Below are positions 47,613-55,814 of a DNA stretch of 64,000 nt, piece by piece; position 1 is the first letter of the stretch; the number at the start of each line of letters is the position of its first letter. This stretch comes from Candidatus Nitrosopumilus sediminis. Its GTDB lineage: Archaea > Thermoproteota > Nitrososphaeria > Nitrososphaerales > Nitrosopumilaceae. Under the pieces are notes generated by a model. That model saw only the letters and a list, made by a program, of their open reading frames with translations, made no database searches and was not told the origin of the DNA. The stretch covers positions 1,364,001 through 1,428,000 of the forward strand of contig NC_018656.1 of assembly GCF_000299395.1 (NCBI RefSeq), written 5' to 3'. Position numbers and translations under genes: made by a program.

Positions 47613-48589
47613 TGTACTTTGACAGAATCTAATCTCCAAGATTGGGTAACAAATGTATTTTTTAATGCAACACCTTGCTTAACTTGAGATTCTAAGAGCC
47701 CAGTCCAACATATTTGACTCCCACAGTCTCCTGCATATTGTAATGGCACTACAAAAAATTTACATCCATGTCTTTTGCATACATCCTTGAGCATTTCAGA
47801 TAATCGTCTATTAGCTGCAACCCCTCCTACAATCATTAGTTCTTTTTTTCTTGTAAATGATAAAGCACGTTCTACAGCTTCGCTAATCATTGCAAAGGCA
47901 GTTTCTTGAAGAGAATAGCAAGCATCTTCTTTGTTTTTTAATGCAACAGATTTGGTTGCAGACAGTAATCCAGAAAAAGATACATCATTTCCTTTTACTG
48001 AATATGGTAATGCGACATAATTTGAAGAAGCATTTGCTAACTCTTCAATATTTTTTCCACATGGGGATGCAAATCCGATTGATCGCCCGAACTGATCAAG
48101 TAATTGACCCAGAGTAATATCCAAAGTTTCACCAAACACCCTCCATTGCTTATTTAGAAATGCCAAAAGCATAGTATGACCTCCTGAAACCAAAAGTACG
48201 AGAGGATTTGTTGCACCAGTCAATAATTTTCCTAATTCAATATGTCCAATTGCATGATTTACAGGATATATTGGAATTTTGTAAAATGATGACAAAGAAC
48301 GTGCGACTACTGCACCCACACGCAAACATGGACCTAATCCTGGACCTGCAGCATATGAAACAATATCTAAATCTTTGATGGAGATGTTTGCTTCTTTAAG
48401 GCAATCAGACAAAACTAGCGAACTATTTTCAATATGATGACGAGATGCCTCACGAGGATGAATCCCTTCTCCCTCATCTGGACGGTAAATTTTCCTAACA
48501 TCTGATAGAATTTTTCCTTTCTTCCCAGTTTTCTCAATTATAGCACAAGAAAATGTATGGGCAGTACTCTCAATTCCAAGACCTAACAT
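47606..48589 (-). CDS. kae1: KEOPS catalytic subunit Kae1
   Basis: Transfers the threonylcarbamoyl group to A37 of tRNA. ASKHA-fold metalloenzyme of 327 residues: LGIESTAHTFSCAII, the metal-binding HPREASRHHIENSSL, VSYAAGPGLGPCLRVG, VNHAIGHIELGKLL, LVSGGHTMLL and GGVAANRRLSEML. ATG 48589 follows the ychF stop directly (TAGTATG), so the two are coupled; an earlier GTG (48598) would overlap. Downstream on the same strand come bud32 and rdgB, interrupted by the plus-strand 108-residue gene. Confidence 0.96.
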   Translation of the reverse strand: MLGLGIESTAHTFSCAIIEKTGKKGKILSDVRKIYRPDEGEGIHPREASRHHIENSSLVLSDCLKEANISIKDLDIVSYAAGPGLGPCLRVGAVVARSLSSFYKIPIYPVNHAIGHIELGKLLTGATNPLVLLVSGGHTMLLAFLNKQWRVFGETLDITLGQLLDQFGRSIGFASPCGKNIEELANASSNYVALPYSVKGNDVSFSGLLSATKSVALKNKEDACYSLQETAFAMISEAVERALSFTRKKELMIVGGVAANRRLSEMLKDVCKRHGCKFFVVPLQYAGDCGSQICWTGLLESQVKQGVALKNTFVTQSWRLDSVKVHY

Positions 48590-48590
48590 A

Positions 48591-49778
48591 CTATCCACGA
48601 CTTAATGTTGAAACAATTTTGATAACATCACCATTTTTAAGTTTTTGATCACCACTTATCCTTTGTTTTGTTTTACAATCTATTGCATGCAAGAATCCTT
48701 TTGCTATATCTGCATGAATTAATCCTGCCAAATCTTTTGCAGTTGAATCTTGAGGAACCAACTTTGTATCAGGTAGTATAACACCATCTTTGTTGGTAAG
48801 TTTTGTCTCATCCTCAACAGGATAAACTACAATAAACTTTAGTGAGTCAAAGACTGCAGTGTTTAAAATTTTTTGAATACCAGTTGTTGGAATCTTTGAA
48901 AAAACTGATTTTACTAAGTCAAGTGCTTTTTGTTGGGGTAGCGGTATTTCTTTTCCTTCAACAATTGTAAAACCCTCATCACCAGACGAATAATTTACAA
49001 TTCCAGCTTTTGATGCCTTTCGTAAAAGTAATTCAGTTTCTGCACTGCAGGGAATTACAGGGTCAGGGATTTTTTTAATTATTTCAAGATCATGGCAAAG
49101 ATCTGCTTTGTTTGCTGCTATAATCATGGGTTTTGTACTTTTTCTTAATTCTTTGACAAAAGTTTCAATGTCACTCTCCTCCCATTCTTTTGGATTTTTA
49201 GCCATGAAGTCTAGTTTTTGGAGAATTTCTTGAACTTGAAAATCTTTAATTCCTAATCCTGAAAATCTTTTTGCAATACCATCAGTAAGTTTTGCTCGTT
49301 TTTGATCTATTTCACGAGTTATCTTATCCCATTCTCTTTTCAAAATATCTGCAAACCATTGATCAAACTCATCTTGAACAAAAGCAACATCTTCTAACGG
49401 ATCATGAATTCCAGCTGGAACAGGTTGGCCTTGAATATCAGTAGTTCCTGCAATATCAACAACATGAATTAAAACTTCAGCTTGTCTTGCATCATCAAGA
49501 AATTGATTACCTAATCCTTTACCTTCATGTGCACCAGGAACCAATCCTGCAACATCAATTAGTTTTACAGGAATAAATCGAGTTCCATTTACACATAATT
49601 CATTGTCATGTTTAATTTTAAAATGCTTACATGCACAATCTGCTTTTACATATGCTACTCCAATATTTGGTTCAATAGTTGTAAAGGGGAAATTCCCAGA
49701 TGCTACAGGAGTTTCAGTTGCTGCTGAAAAGAAGGTAGATTTTCCTACATTTGCCTTTCCTAGTAAACCAATTTGCAA
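48591..49778 (-). CDS. ychF: OBG-family GTPase/ATPase YchF
   Basis: A 395-residue P-loop protein of the Obg/YchF group, linked to ribosome function and stress. G1 is GLLGKANVGKSTFF, G2/G3 are FPFTTIEPNIGVAYV and LIDVAGLVPGAHEGKGLGNQ, G4 is AANKADLCHD, and the C-terminal TGS-like domain follows (about 310-395, LPDTKLVPQDSTAKDLAGLI). This is the archaeal/eukaryal type with an extra insert of coiled helices near 135-185. Start TTG 49778. Coupled to kae1 downstream. Confidence 0.94.
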   Translation of the reverse strand: MQIGLLGKANVGKSTFFSAATETPVASGNFPFTTIEPNIGVAYVKADCACKHFKIKHDNELCVNGTRFIPVKLIDVAGLVPGAHEGKGLGNQFLDDARQAEVLIHVVDIAGTTDIQGQPVPAGIHDPLEDVAFVQDEFDQWFADILKREWDKITREIDQKRAKLTDGIAKRFSGLGIKDFQVQEILQKLDFMAKNPKEWEESDIETFVKELRKSTKPMIIAANKADLCHDLEIIKKIPDPVIPCSAETELLLRKASKAGIVNYSSGDEGFTIVEGKEIPLPQQKALDLVKSVFSKIPTTGIQKILNTAVFDSLKFIVVYPVEDETKLTNKDGVILPDTKLVPQDSTAKDLAGLIHADIAKGFLHAIDCKTKQRISGDQKLKNGDVIKIVSTLSRG

Positions 49779-49850
49779 TATTGTGCAAAACTCAATTCTA
49801 CTTATTAGTATTGCAGAAATCGTTTAATCTATGAATCAGGTTTTCAAAAC

Positions 49851-50399
49851 ATGTCAATTGTAATCACAGGAAATCCAGGAGTTGGAAAACATACAATCAC
49901 AGAAAAAATTGCTGAAAAAATGAGATTATCTATAATAGACATTAACACTGTTGCAAAAGAGTCAGGTCTATTTGAAAAAAATGATGATACAAATGACATC
50001 GATGTTAAAGAATTAGAGGAAATTCTAAAACAAAAGATTTCTGAAAAAAACATCATTGTTGGGCATTTGGCACCTTATGTTTTAAGAAAAAATCAGATCA
50101 AAATCATGATTGTTTTAAGAAGAAGTCCTTATGATTTAATTTCAGTTTACAAAGATAGGAATTACTCTGATGAGAAATGCAAAGAAAATGCAGGCAGCGA
50201 GATTCTAGGAATTATTGCTCATGATTCAATTAACAAATTTCAAGAAAAAGTATTTGAGATAAATGTCACTGAAAAAACTATTTCAGAGGTGACAGAACAG
50301 GTAATGCAGGTAATTTCACAAAAAGACAAAAATGACCAAGTTGATTGGCTTGAATTAGTCAAAAAAAATAAGGATTTAGGAAAATTTTTTGTTGATTGA
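49851..50399 (+). CDS. Adenylate kinase-like ATPase (Fap7/hCINAP type)
   Basis: A 182-residue P-loop protein of the AK6/Fap7 family, which has adenylate kinase activity and helps mature the small ribosomal subunit. MSIVITGNPGVGKHTITEKI carries Walker A. The lid region follows after NIIVGHLAPYVLRKN. The substrate-binding part has RRSPYDLISVYKDRNYSDEK. An arginine-poor C-terminal tail (VDWLELVKKNKDLGKFFVD) is typical of archaeal members. It lies 14 bases before tgtA on the same strand and divergent from ychF. Confidence 0.87.
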   Translation: MSIVITGNPGVGKHTITEKIAEKMRLSIIDINTVAKESGLFEKNDDTNDIDVKELEEILKQKISEKNIIVGHLAPYVLRKNQIKIMIVLRRSPYDLISVYKDRNYSDEKCKENAGSEILGIIAHDSINKFQEKVFEINVTEKTISEVTEQVMQVISQKDKNDQVDWLELVKKNKDLGKFFVD

Positions 50400-50412
50400 T
50401 TAAATAACGCCT

Positions 50413-51942
50413 TTGACTTTGTGTAATTACTTGTTTGAAATTTCTAAAACGGATCTAGCTGGAAGAATAGGTACGCTGTATACCAATCATGGAAAAATTG
50501 AGACCCCAGCATATGTTCCAGTAATTCATCCAGTCAAGCAAACAATTCCATCTAAAAAAATTCGAGAGATAGGTTTTGATTTAGTAATTACTAATGCATA
50601 CATTACAAAAAACAATTATGGCAATGAAGCAATTGAAAAAGGAATTCATAAGATAATTGATTTTGATGGTGGAATCATGACAGATTCTGGAGGATATCAA
50701 GTTTTAGAATATGGAGATGTGGATGTATTGCCACCAGATATGGCAAATTTTGAAAAAGCAATCTTAACTGATTTTGCAATTCCACTTGATAAACCAACAG
50801 GATATGGAATGCCAATTAAAAAAGCAGAAGCTTATGTTAAACATACTCTAAAAGTTTCAAAGGAAACACTTGATAGCAAAGCAGATAATGGTCAAATTTG
50901 GATCGGTCCAATTCAAGGAGGTGAGCACTTTGATTTGGTTGGCAAATCTACAAAGAGTTTAGTAGACATGGGTTTTCAGATGCTTGCTTTAGGTAGTCCA
51001 GTTGAATTCATGGAGTCATATGAATATAGATTATTAGCACAGATGATAGTAGCTGCAAAAAAACATATGCCACAATCAATTCCATTACATCTTTTTGGTG
51101 CGGGACATCCTCTAACAATTCCATTTGCCATAGCTTTGGGATGCGATACGTTTGATTCAGCATCATACATGCTTTATGCCAAACAGCTAAGATACATCAC
51201 AGATGATGGTACACGCTATTTATCAGATATTGCTGTATTTCCATGCAATTGTGAAATATGTTCAAAATATACCCCTGAGGAATTCCATCAGTTAGAGGCA
51301 ACTGAAAAGATCAATCAATTGGCAATTCATAACTTGTATGCAATTAAACTTGAAGTTGACAAAGTAAAACAAGCGATTCACGAGGGAAGGTTATGGGAAT
51401 ATGTAATTAAAAAGGCAAGAGCCCATCCCAAACTATTTGAAATGATCGAAGTGATGACTGAAAATTATGAATTTCTTGGTTTAGGGACTCCAAAATTCAA
51501 AGAAAAGGCAATTTTCTTATTTAGCAAAGAGGATCAATACAGACCAGAGGTTCAGTCTTTCCAGAAAATTGTTAAAAAATTCAAATCAAAGAAAAAGAAA
51601 ATAATCATAACTAAAGAATCCAGTACAAAGCCAGGATATCTATCTCATCAATATACCGGGCTAAAAAAGAAACTCAAAGATTTTGAATCATTTCAAGTAT
51701 GCCAATATAATCCAGTGTTAGGATTAATCCCGATTGAAATATCAGATATTTTTCCAGCCGCACATCATGAGACGTCTAGAATTGATTTTGAACCAAAAGA
51801 ATTTCCTACATTTGAAAAAACATGGAATGATTTTTTTTCAAATAATAAATTTTTAGAAATTCATTATGATAAAGAAGATGCATTCCTAAAACATTTTGTA
51901 AAAACATTACCAAAAGAGATCAAGAAAAAATCTTTTGGATAA
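50413..51942 (+). CDS. tgtA: Archaeosine tRNA-guanine transglycosylase (ArcTGT)
   Basis: Exchanges G15 of archaeal tRNAs for preQ0, the first step to archaeosine. The 509-residue protein has the catalytic TIM barrel with MTDSGGYQVLEYGDVDVLPP and LGCDTFDSASYMLYAKQLRY. A zinc site follows: CNCEICSKYTPEEFH with a later His. After the barrel only the C1-like and part of a C2-like region remain; no PUA domain is apparent, so it is shorter than the euryarchaeal form (about 580-650). TTG start. It probably shares a transcript with the Fap7-like gene. Confidence 0.9.
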   Translation: MTLCNYLFEISKTDLAGRIGTLYTNHGKIETPAYVPVIHPVKQTIPSKKIREIGFDLVITNAYITKNNYGNEAIEKGIHKIIDFDGGIMTDSGGYQVLEYGDVDVLPPDMANFEKAILTDFAIPLDKPTGYGMPIKKAEAYVKHTLKVSKETLDSKADNGQIWIGPIQGGEHFDLVGKSTKSLVDMGFQMLALGSPVEFMESYEYRLLAQMIVAAKKHMPQSIPLHLFGAGHPLTIPFAIALGCDTFDSASYMLYAKQLRYITDDGTRYLSDIAVFPCNCEICSKYTPEEFHQLEATEKINQLAIHNLYAIKLEVDKVKQAIHEGRLWEYVIKKARAHPKLFEMIEVMTENYEFLGLGTPKFKEKAIFLFSKEDQYRPEVQSFQKIVKKFKSKKKKIIITKESSTKPGYLSHQYTGLKKKLKDFESFQVCQYNPVLGLIPIEISDIFPAAHHETSRIDFEPKEFPTFEKTWNDFFSNNKFLEIHYDKEDAFLKHFVKTLPKEIKKKSFG

Positions 51943-51980
51943 TTAAAAATAAGAAAAAAGAATGTGCTAAAAGATGCTGC

Positions 51981-52283
51981 TTATAGAGCGGCGTCTTCTG
52001 CCCAACCTTTGATGAAGATACCGTTTTTGTGAAGAGGTACTGGTTGTCCAGCTGTGTAATTCATTGGTCTCATCCAAAAGATTGATTTTGTTGGGCATAC
52101 ACCTATGCATGCACCATCAGAAATACATCTTTCTGGGTAGAAAACAAATGCTTTACCTCTCTTCCAGCCTTCAACAGGTTTTACTCTAAGGACATCAGGA
52201 CCAAGAGTTGTACAGATTTCTACACATAGTGCACATCCGATACATCTTTGTTCATCAATGTCTGGAAGTATTGCTATTGGCAT
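51981..52283 (-). CDS. Ferredoxin with two iron-sulfur clusters
   Basis: A 100-residue ferredoxin. Cluster one has CIGCALCVEIC, with CP absent (ICTTLGPDVL). Cluster two has CISDGACIGVCPTKSIFW, where C-x5-C-x3-C is a variant spacing. A C-terminal tail (RPMNYTAGQPVPLHKNGIFI) follows. It would carry low-potential electrons, for example to 2-oxoacid:acceptor oxidoreductases. Monocistronic. The variant second site may hold a 3Fe-4S or a modified 4Fe-4S cluster (inference). Confidence 0.9.
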   Translation of the reverse strand: MPIAILPDIDEQRCIGCALCVEICTTLGPDVLRVKPVEGWKRGKAFVFYPERCISDGACIGVCPTKSIFWMRPMNYTAGQPVPLHKNGIFIKGWAEDAAL

Positions 52284-52408
52284 TACAATGTTAAGATTGT
52301 TTGGTGACTATTTAAACCATGATTGAAATTCATAACCCTGTTATGAAAATGATCGAGTCAAAATGCGTGCGCAGAATCTAGATTGAAGAATTTAAAAAAC
52401 AAAAAGAT

Positions 52409-52425
52409 AACGTGTTTTACACGTT
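52409..52425 (-). terminator. Hairpin plus T-tract terminator candidate
   Basis: AACGTGT-TTT-ACACGTT, a perfect 7-bp hairpin overlapping the stop of the 70-residue gene, followed on the minus strand by ATCTTTTTGTTTTTTAAA. It fits termination of that gene's transcript; archaeal termination mainly needs the T-tract. Confidence 0.5.
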
Positions 52426-52637
52426 TATTTTCTCATTGCATCTATTTGACCAGAAGTAACCCAGTCAAGTAGTTCTGCTGAAGATGGATTAAGGTCTGCT
52501 TTCTGATTCATCAGATTGTTAACCCAAATCCAGTTAATTTGGTTTAGGAGTGGTTTGTTTGCTTCGTCACCTGCACGTGTTTTAGCGACGACGGCTTGAT
52601 CTTGTTGTCCTAACCATTCTTGGAAGCTTCTTCCCAT
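52425..52637 (-). CDS. Small soluble protein of unknown function
   Basis: A 70-residue protein (MGRSFQEWLGQQDQAVVAKT; LLNQINWIWVNNLMNQKADL; LLDWVTSGQIDAMRK) with aromatic helices and no membrane segment. Not recognised, but its codons are unusually regular and it has a hairpin-T-tract terminator, suggesting strong expression. It lies alone between the ferredoxin and the beta-CASP RNase. Confidence 0.7.
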   Translation of the reverse strand: MGRSFQEWLGQQDQAVVAKTRAGDEANKPLLNQINWIWVNNLMNQKADLNPSSAELLDWVTSGQIDAMRK

Positions 52638-52750
52638 GAGGATCGAATCTTAGCTTACACTAATTAAAGCTTTTGTAGATTCCATGATAGGCACAATGAT
52701 CGGATCGTCTCTAAGAAGGTTTTAACATAGATTAAATATCATTTTAATTC

Positions 52751-54016
52751 TTGAATGTCAAAGTTTTAGGTGCTGCAAACGAAGTAGGCAGATCTGGATT
52801 TTTAGTAGATTGTAATGGTACAAAATTACTATTAGATTATGGAGTAATGTTTGGTCGCAGGGGTAGTCCACCACAATATCCAATACATGTGAAACCAAAA
52901 GATTTGGATGCAATTATCATAACTCATGCTCACCTAGATCATTCAGGTAATGTTCCATCTCTTTTTGTAAGTGGGAATACTGATGTTTATGCAACTCCAC
53001 CTACATTTGATCTTTCAAAATTATTGATTGAAGATATGTTAAAAATTGAAAAAAATTCCCACCCATTTGACCTACCAGAGGTGAACAATATGATGAGAAA
53101 TGCAAAAGAGATTGGATTCAAACAAAAAATTACTAAAGGAAATGCAACTTTTGAACTAAGAGAATCAGGACATGTGATTGGCGGAAGCACTGTGATAGTA
53201 GAATCAGAAAAAAAGCGTCTTTTCTATACAGGTGATATTAAAACTCACGGTTCTAGAATGCTCAAAGAAATGGATTTGGATATTGGGGAAATTGATTTAC
53301 TAATTACTGAAAGCACATATGCTAAGACTGAACAAAAACCAAGAAAAGAATCAGAAGCAGAATTGATAGAATTTGCGAATGAAGTTATGGATAGAAAAGG
53401 AATATTATTCATTCCTTCATTTTCAGTTGAACGCTCTCAAGAGATTGCTTGTATCTTGAGAAGTTCAAATTTCAAACATAAGATAATCATGGATGGAATG
53501 GCATTAAAAGTAAATGAGATAATGTTCAAGCATCCAGATTATCTAAGAGACCCACAAGTATTTTCAGACGCAATAAAACATGCAACATCTATCAGAGAAC
53601 ATTCTGAAAGAAAACGTGCTATGGAAGAACCATGTGTTGTAATTTCTCCAGCAGGAATGCTAGTTGGAGGAAATGCAGTGTATTATTTACAACAATTATC
53701 TTTTGATAGTAAAAACGGCATAGCTCTAGTTTCTTATCAAGGTGAGGGTACACCTGGAAGAAAATTACTCGATACAGGAATGGTATCAACTAGAGGCAAA
53801 GATCTTTCTGTCAAAGCAGAAGTAAAACAATTTCAGTTTTCTGGGCACGCAGATAGAAAAGAATTGTTTGATATGATTAAACAAATTAAAGGAAATCCAA
53901 AAGTGTGTACTGTTCATGGTGATGCTGAATCATGTGATATGTTTGCCAAGGAAATTCATGAGCAATTTGGTTTAGAAGCATTTTCTCCAGCAGTCAATGA
54001 AGAAATTACTGTGTAA
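52751..54016 (+). CDS. Beta-CASP metallo-beta-lactamase RNase (aCPSF2-like)
   Basis: A 421-residue nuclease of the CPSF73-like group without KH domains. Metal motifs: ITHAHLDHSGNVPSL (motif 2, HxHxDH), ESGHVIGGST, YTGDIKTHGSRML (motif 4), and the beta-CASP motifs ESTYA, PAGMLVGGNAV and SGHADRKE (motif C). Archaeal aCPSF2 and the KH-containing aCPSF1/FttA process or terminate RNA; this one, lacking KH domains, resembles aCPSF2. Start TTG 52751. The OGG1-like glycosylase gene starts one base after its stop, so the two are coupled. Confidence 0.92.
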   Translation: MNVKVLGAANEVGRSGFLVDCNGTKLLLDYGVMFGRRGSPPQYPIHVKPKDLDAIIITHAHLDHSGNVPSLFVSGNTDVYATPPTFDLSKLLIEDMLKIEKNSHPFDLPEVNNMMRNAKEIGFKQKITKGNATFELRESGHVIGGSTVIVESEKKRLFYTGDIKTHGSRMLKEMDLDIGEIDLLITESTYAKTEQKPRKESEAELIEFANEVMDRKGILFIPSFSVERSQEIACILRSSNFKHKIIMDGMALKVNEIMFKHPDYLRDPQVFSDAIKHATSIREHSERKRAMEEPCVVISPAGMLVGGNAVYYLQQLSFDSKNGIALVSYQGEGTPGRKLLDTGMVSTRGKDLSVKAEVKQFQFSGHADRKELFDMIKQIKGNPKVCTVHGDAESCDMFAKEIHEQFGLEAFSPAVNEEITV

Positions 54017-54017
54017 A

Positions 54018-54857
54018 ATGCAGAATTGTGTCATAAATGTGGATAGTTCGATAAATAGCGGTCAGGTATTTCTATGGAAAAAAAATAATGCAAATTGGTA
54101 TGGAGTAAACGGTCAAGATATTCTAAAAATAACTAATTCTGGAGACATAAAATCATATCAAAATGATAAGACAGATTTTTTTCGAAAAAAAGACAATATT
54201 GAAAAAATTATTAAATCAATTTCAAAAGATGACGTTACAAAAAAAGCTATAAAGCAATATCCAGGGTTAAGAGTATTTGAACAAGATCCCTTTCAATGTT
54301 TAATTTCATTTATTGTCTCATCAAACTCCAATATTCAAAAAATTAAAAATAGTTTAGAAAAAATGTCAAAAAGGTTTGGTATTAAAACAGAATTTGATGA
54401 TCAAGAGTTTTTTTTATTTCCCAAACCAGAAAAACTTGCAAAGGCATCAATAAATGAAATAAAAAGTTGCGGGGTAGGATACCGTGCTAATTTTATCAAA
54501 GAAGCGGCAAACAGAACAGCGTTGAAGAAGATTGATTTTGAATACTTGAAAAAATGCAGCTATCAAGAAGCTAAAAAAGAGATTTGCCAAATTCCAGGAG
54601 TGGGAAACAAAGTTGCAGATTGCATTATGTTATTTTCATTAAACAAATTAGAATCATTTCCATTAGATAGATGGATGATCAGAATTCTAGAGAAATATTA
54701 TTCAGATAAATTTCAACTTGAAACTAAAACAATTACAGAAAAACAATATGGAATTCTTCATGAAAAAATCGTTAATCATTTTGGTCCCTTTGCAGGATAT
54801 GCACAACAATTTCTCTTTAAGATGGAAAGAGAAAACTATCAAAAAAAGTGGCTGTAA
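54018..54857 (+). CDS. ogg1: OGG1-type 8-oxoguanine DNA glycosylase/AP lyase
   Basis: Removes 8-oxoguanine and cuts at the abasic site. The 279-residue protein has an N-terminal beta domain (SGQVFLWKKNNANWYGVNGQ) and a helix-hairpin-helix core: EQDPFQCLISFIVSSNSNIQ, then QIPGVGNKVADCIMLFSL with the catalytic lysine (GNKVAD), and LESFPLDRWMIRI with the conserved Asp. This matches human OGG1's GxGTKVAD and PVD motifs. ATG 54018 directly follows the RNase gene. Cytosolic; protection against oxidative damage suits an aerobic ammonia oxidiser. Confidence 0.92.
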   Translation: MQNCVINVDSSINSGQVFLWKKNNANWYGVNGQDILKITNSGDIKSYQNDKTDFFRKKDNIEKIIKSISKDDVTKKAIKQYPGLRVFEQDPFQCLISFIVSSNSNIQKIKNSLEKMSKRFGIKTEFDDQEFFLFPKPEKLAKASINEIKSCGVGYRANFIKEAANRTALKKIDFEYLKKCSYQEAKKEICQIPGVGNKVADCIMLFSLNKLESFPLDRWMIRILEKYYSDKFQLETKTITEKQYGILHEKIVNHFGPFAGYAQQFLFKMERENYQKKWL

Positions 54858-54890
54858 ACCCTTAAAATGGTAATTAATTGCTAGATTTTT

Positions 54891-54965
54891 GGGCCCATAG
54901 CTCAGCATGGATAGAGTGCCGGACTTCTAATCCGATGGTCAAGGGATCGAAGCCCTTTGGGCCCG
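54891..54965 (+). tRNA. tRNA-Arg (TCT anticodon)
   Basis: 75-base cloverleaf: acceptor GGGCCCA with TGGGCCC, anticodon stem CGGA/TCCG around loop CTTCTAA giving TCT, T-stem AAGGG/CCCTT around ATCGAAG. Discriminator G. No intron. Confidence 0.94.
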
Positions 54966-55005
54966 CTTAACAAAGCTATTATTCAGATTTAGAAGCAAAG
55001 GGATT

Positions 55006-55356
55006 ATGAAAGATTTAGAATTTGAACTAAATTCAACAGATATTCATCCAGATTCGGAAATCAGAGGAACAATTTTGGTTTCATATCCTGGAAGATATGA
55101 TGGAGTTGTGATTAACACACAAATTTCAGATTCAAATGAACACATTATTTACAAATCATATAATGGAAAGAAGATTTCTCAAAATGTTTCAAGATTATTT
55201 ATCAATAAAGATGTCATGCCAGAACATAAAGCTGAATTTACAGCAATAATAAATTTTGAGCCAAAGCAAGAACATGAAATAAAATTCAGAGTATCAATTA
55301 TTGAGCAACATAAAGAAATTGAAAGTAAAATAATTTTTGCAAAATATTCTATCTAG
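55006..55356 (+). CDS. Beta-sandwich protein of unknown function
   Basis: A 116-residue protein without signal peptide (FELNSTDIHPDSEIRGTILV; HKAEFTAIINFEPKQEHEIK). The strand pattern and HPDSEIRGTI resemble the first strands of arrestin-like or Ig-like sandwiches, but no binding site is visible. Not assigned. It begins 40 bases after tRNA-Arg, and its end overlaps the convergent cupredoxin gene by 4 bases. Confidence 0.65.
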   Translation: MKDLEFELNSTDIHPDSEIRGTILVSYPGRYDGVVINTQISDSNEHIIYKSYNGKKISQNVSRLFINKDVMPEHKAEFTAIINFEPKQEHEIKFRVSIIEQHKEIESKIIFAKYSI

Positions 55357-55814
55357 AATCTACTTACTTCTACGATTAAAGATCCCTTCATCCATGGATG
55401 AGGTTGGCAATGATAATGAATTTCTTGCGGTTCAGTAAATAGGAATTCATATGTATCACCGGGTTTAAGAACGCCTTCAGAACCAAAATCACCACTATAG
55501 CTATCAGAGGTTCTATGATCAGGCGTTACAGTATGTGCAGTGTCATCATTATTTTTCCATACTACAAGATTGTTAATAGATAGTAAAGCATCTGCTTTAT
55601 TTGGAACATAGTTTTGATTTCCTTCAATGACTGCACCTGGAACAATTTCAATTAGTAAACTTTTTTCAGGATTCAAGATATGTTCATCAACGGATGGTTT
55701 TGCCAAAGATTCAGGAAGATAAAATGAAGTGTAAAATACAACAGATGCAGACATGCCAATAATTAGTGCAATCATTCCAATACCGTATGCATGACTTGAT
55801 GTAGGGGCACTCAT
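55353..55814 (-). CDS. Membrane-anchored blue copper protein (cupredoxin)
   Basis: A 153-residue plastocyanin-like electron carrier with an N-terminal anchor (residues about 9-30, GIGMIALIIGMSASVVFY). Type 1 copper ligands are visible: His in DDTAHTVTP, and Cys, His and Met in EIHYHCQPHPWMKGSLIVEV. It is coupled to the cytochrome b gene (4-base overlap), so it is probably the electron acceptor of this complex-III-like unit in the pseudo-periplasm. Copper proteins of this kind replace cytochrome c in ammonia-oxidising archaea. Confidence 0.93.
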   Translation of the reverse strand: MSAPTSSHAYGIGMIALIIGMSASVVFYTSFYLPESLAKPSVDEHILNPEKSLLIEIVPGAVIEGNQNYVPNKADALLSINNLVVWKNNDDTAHTVTPDHRTSDSYSGDFGSEGVLKPGDTYEFLFTEPQEIHYHCQPHPWMKGSLIVEVSRF

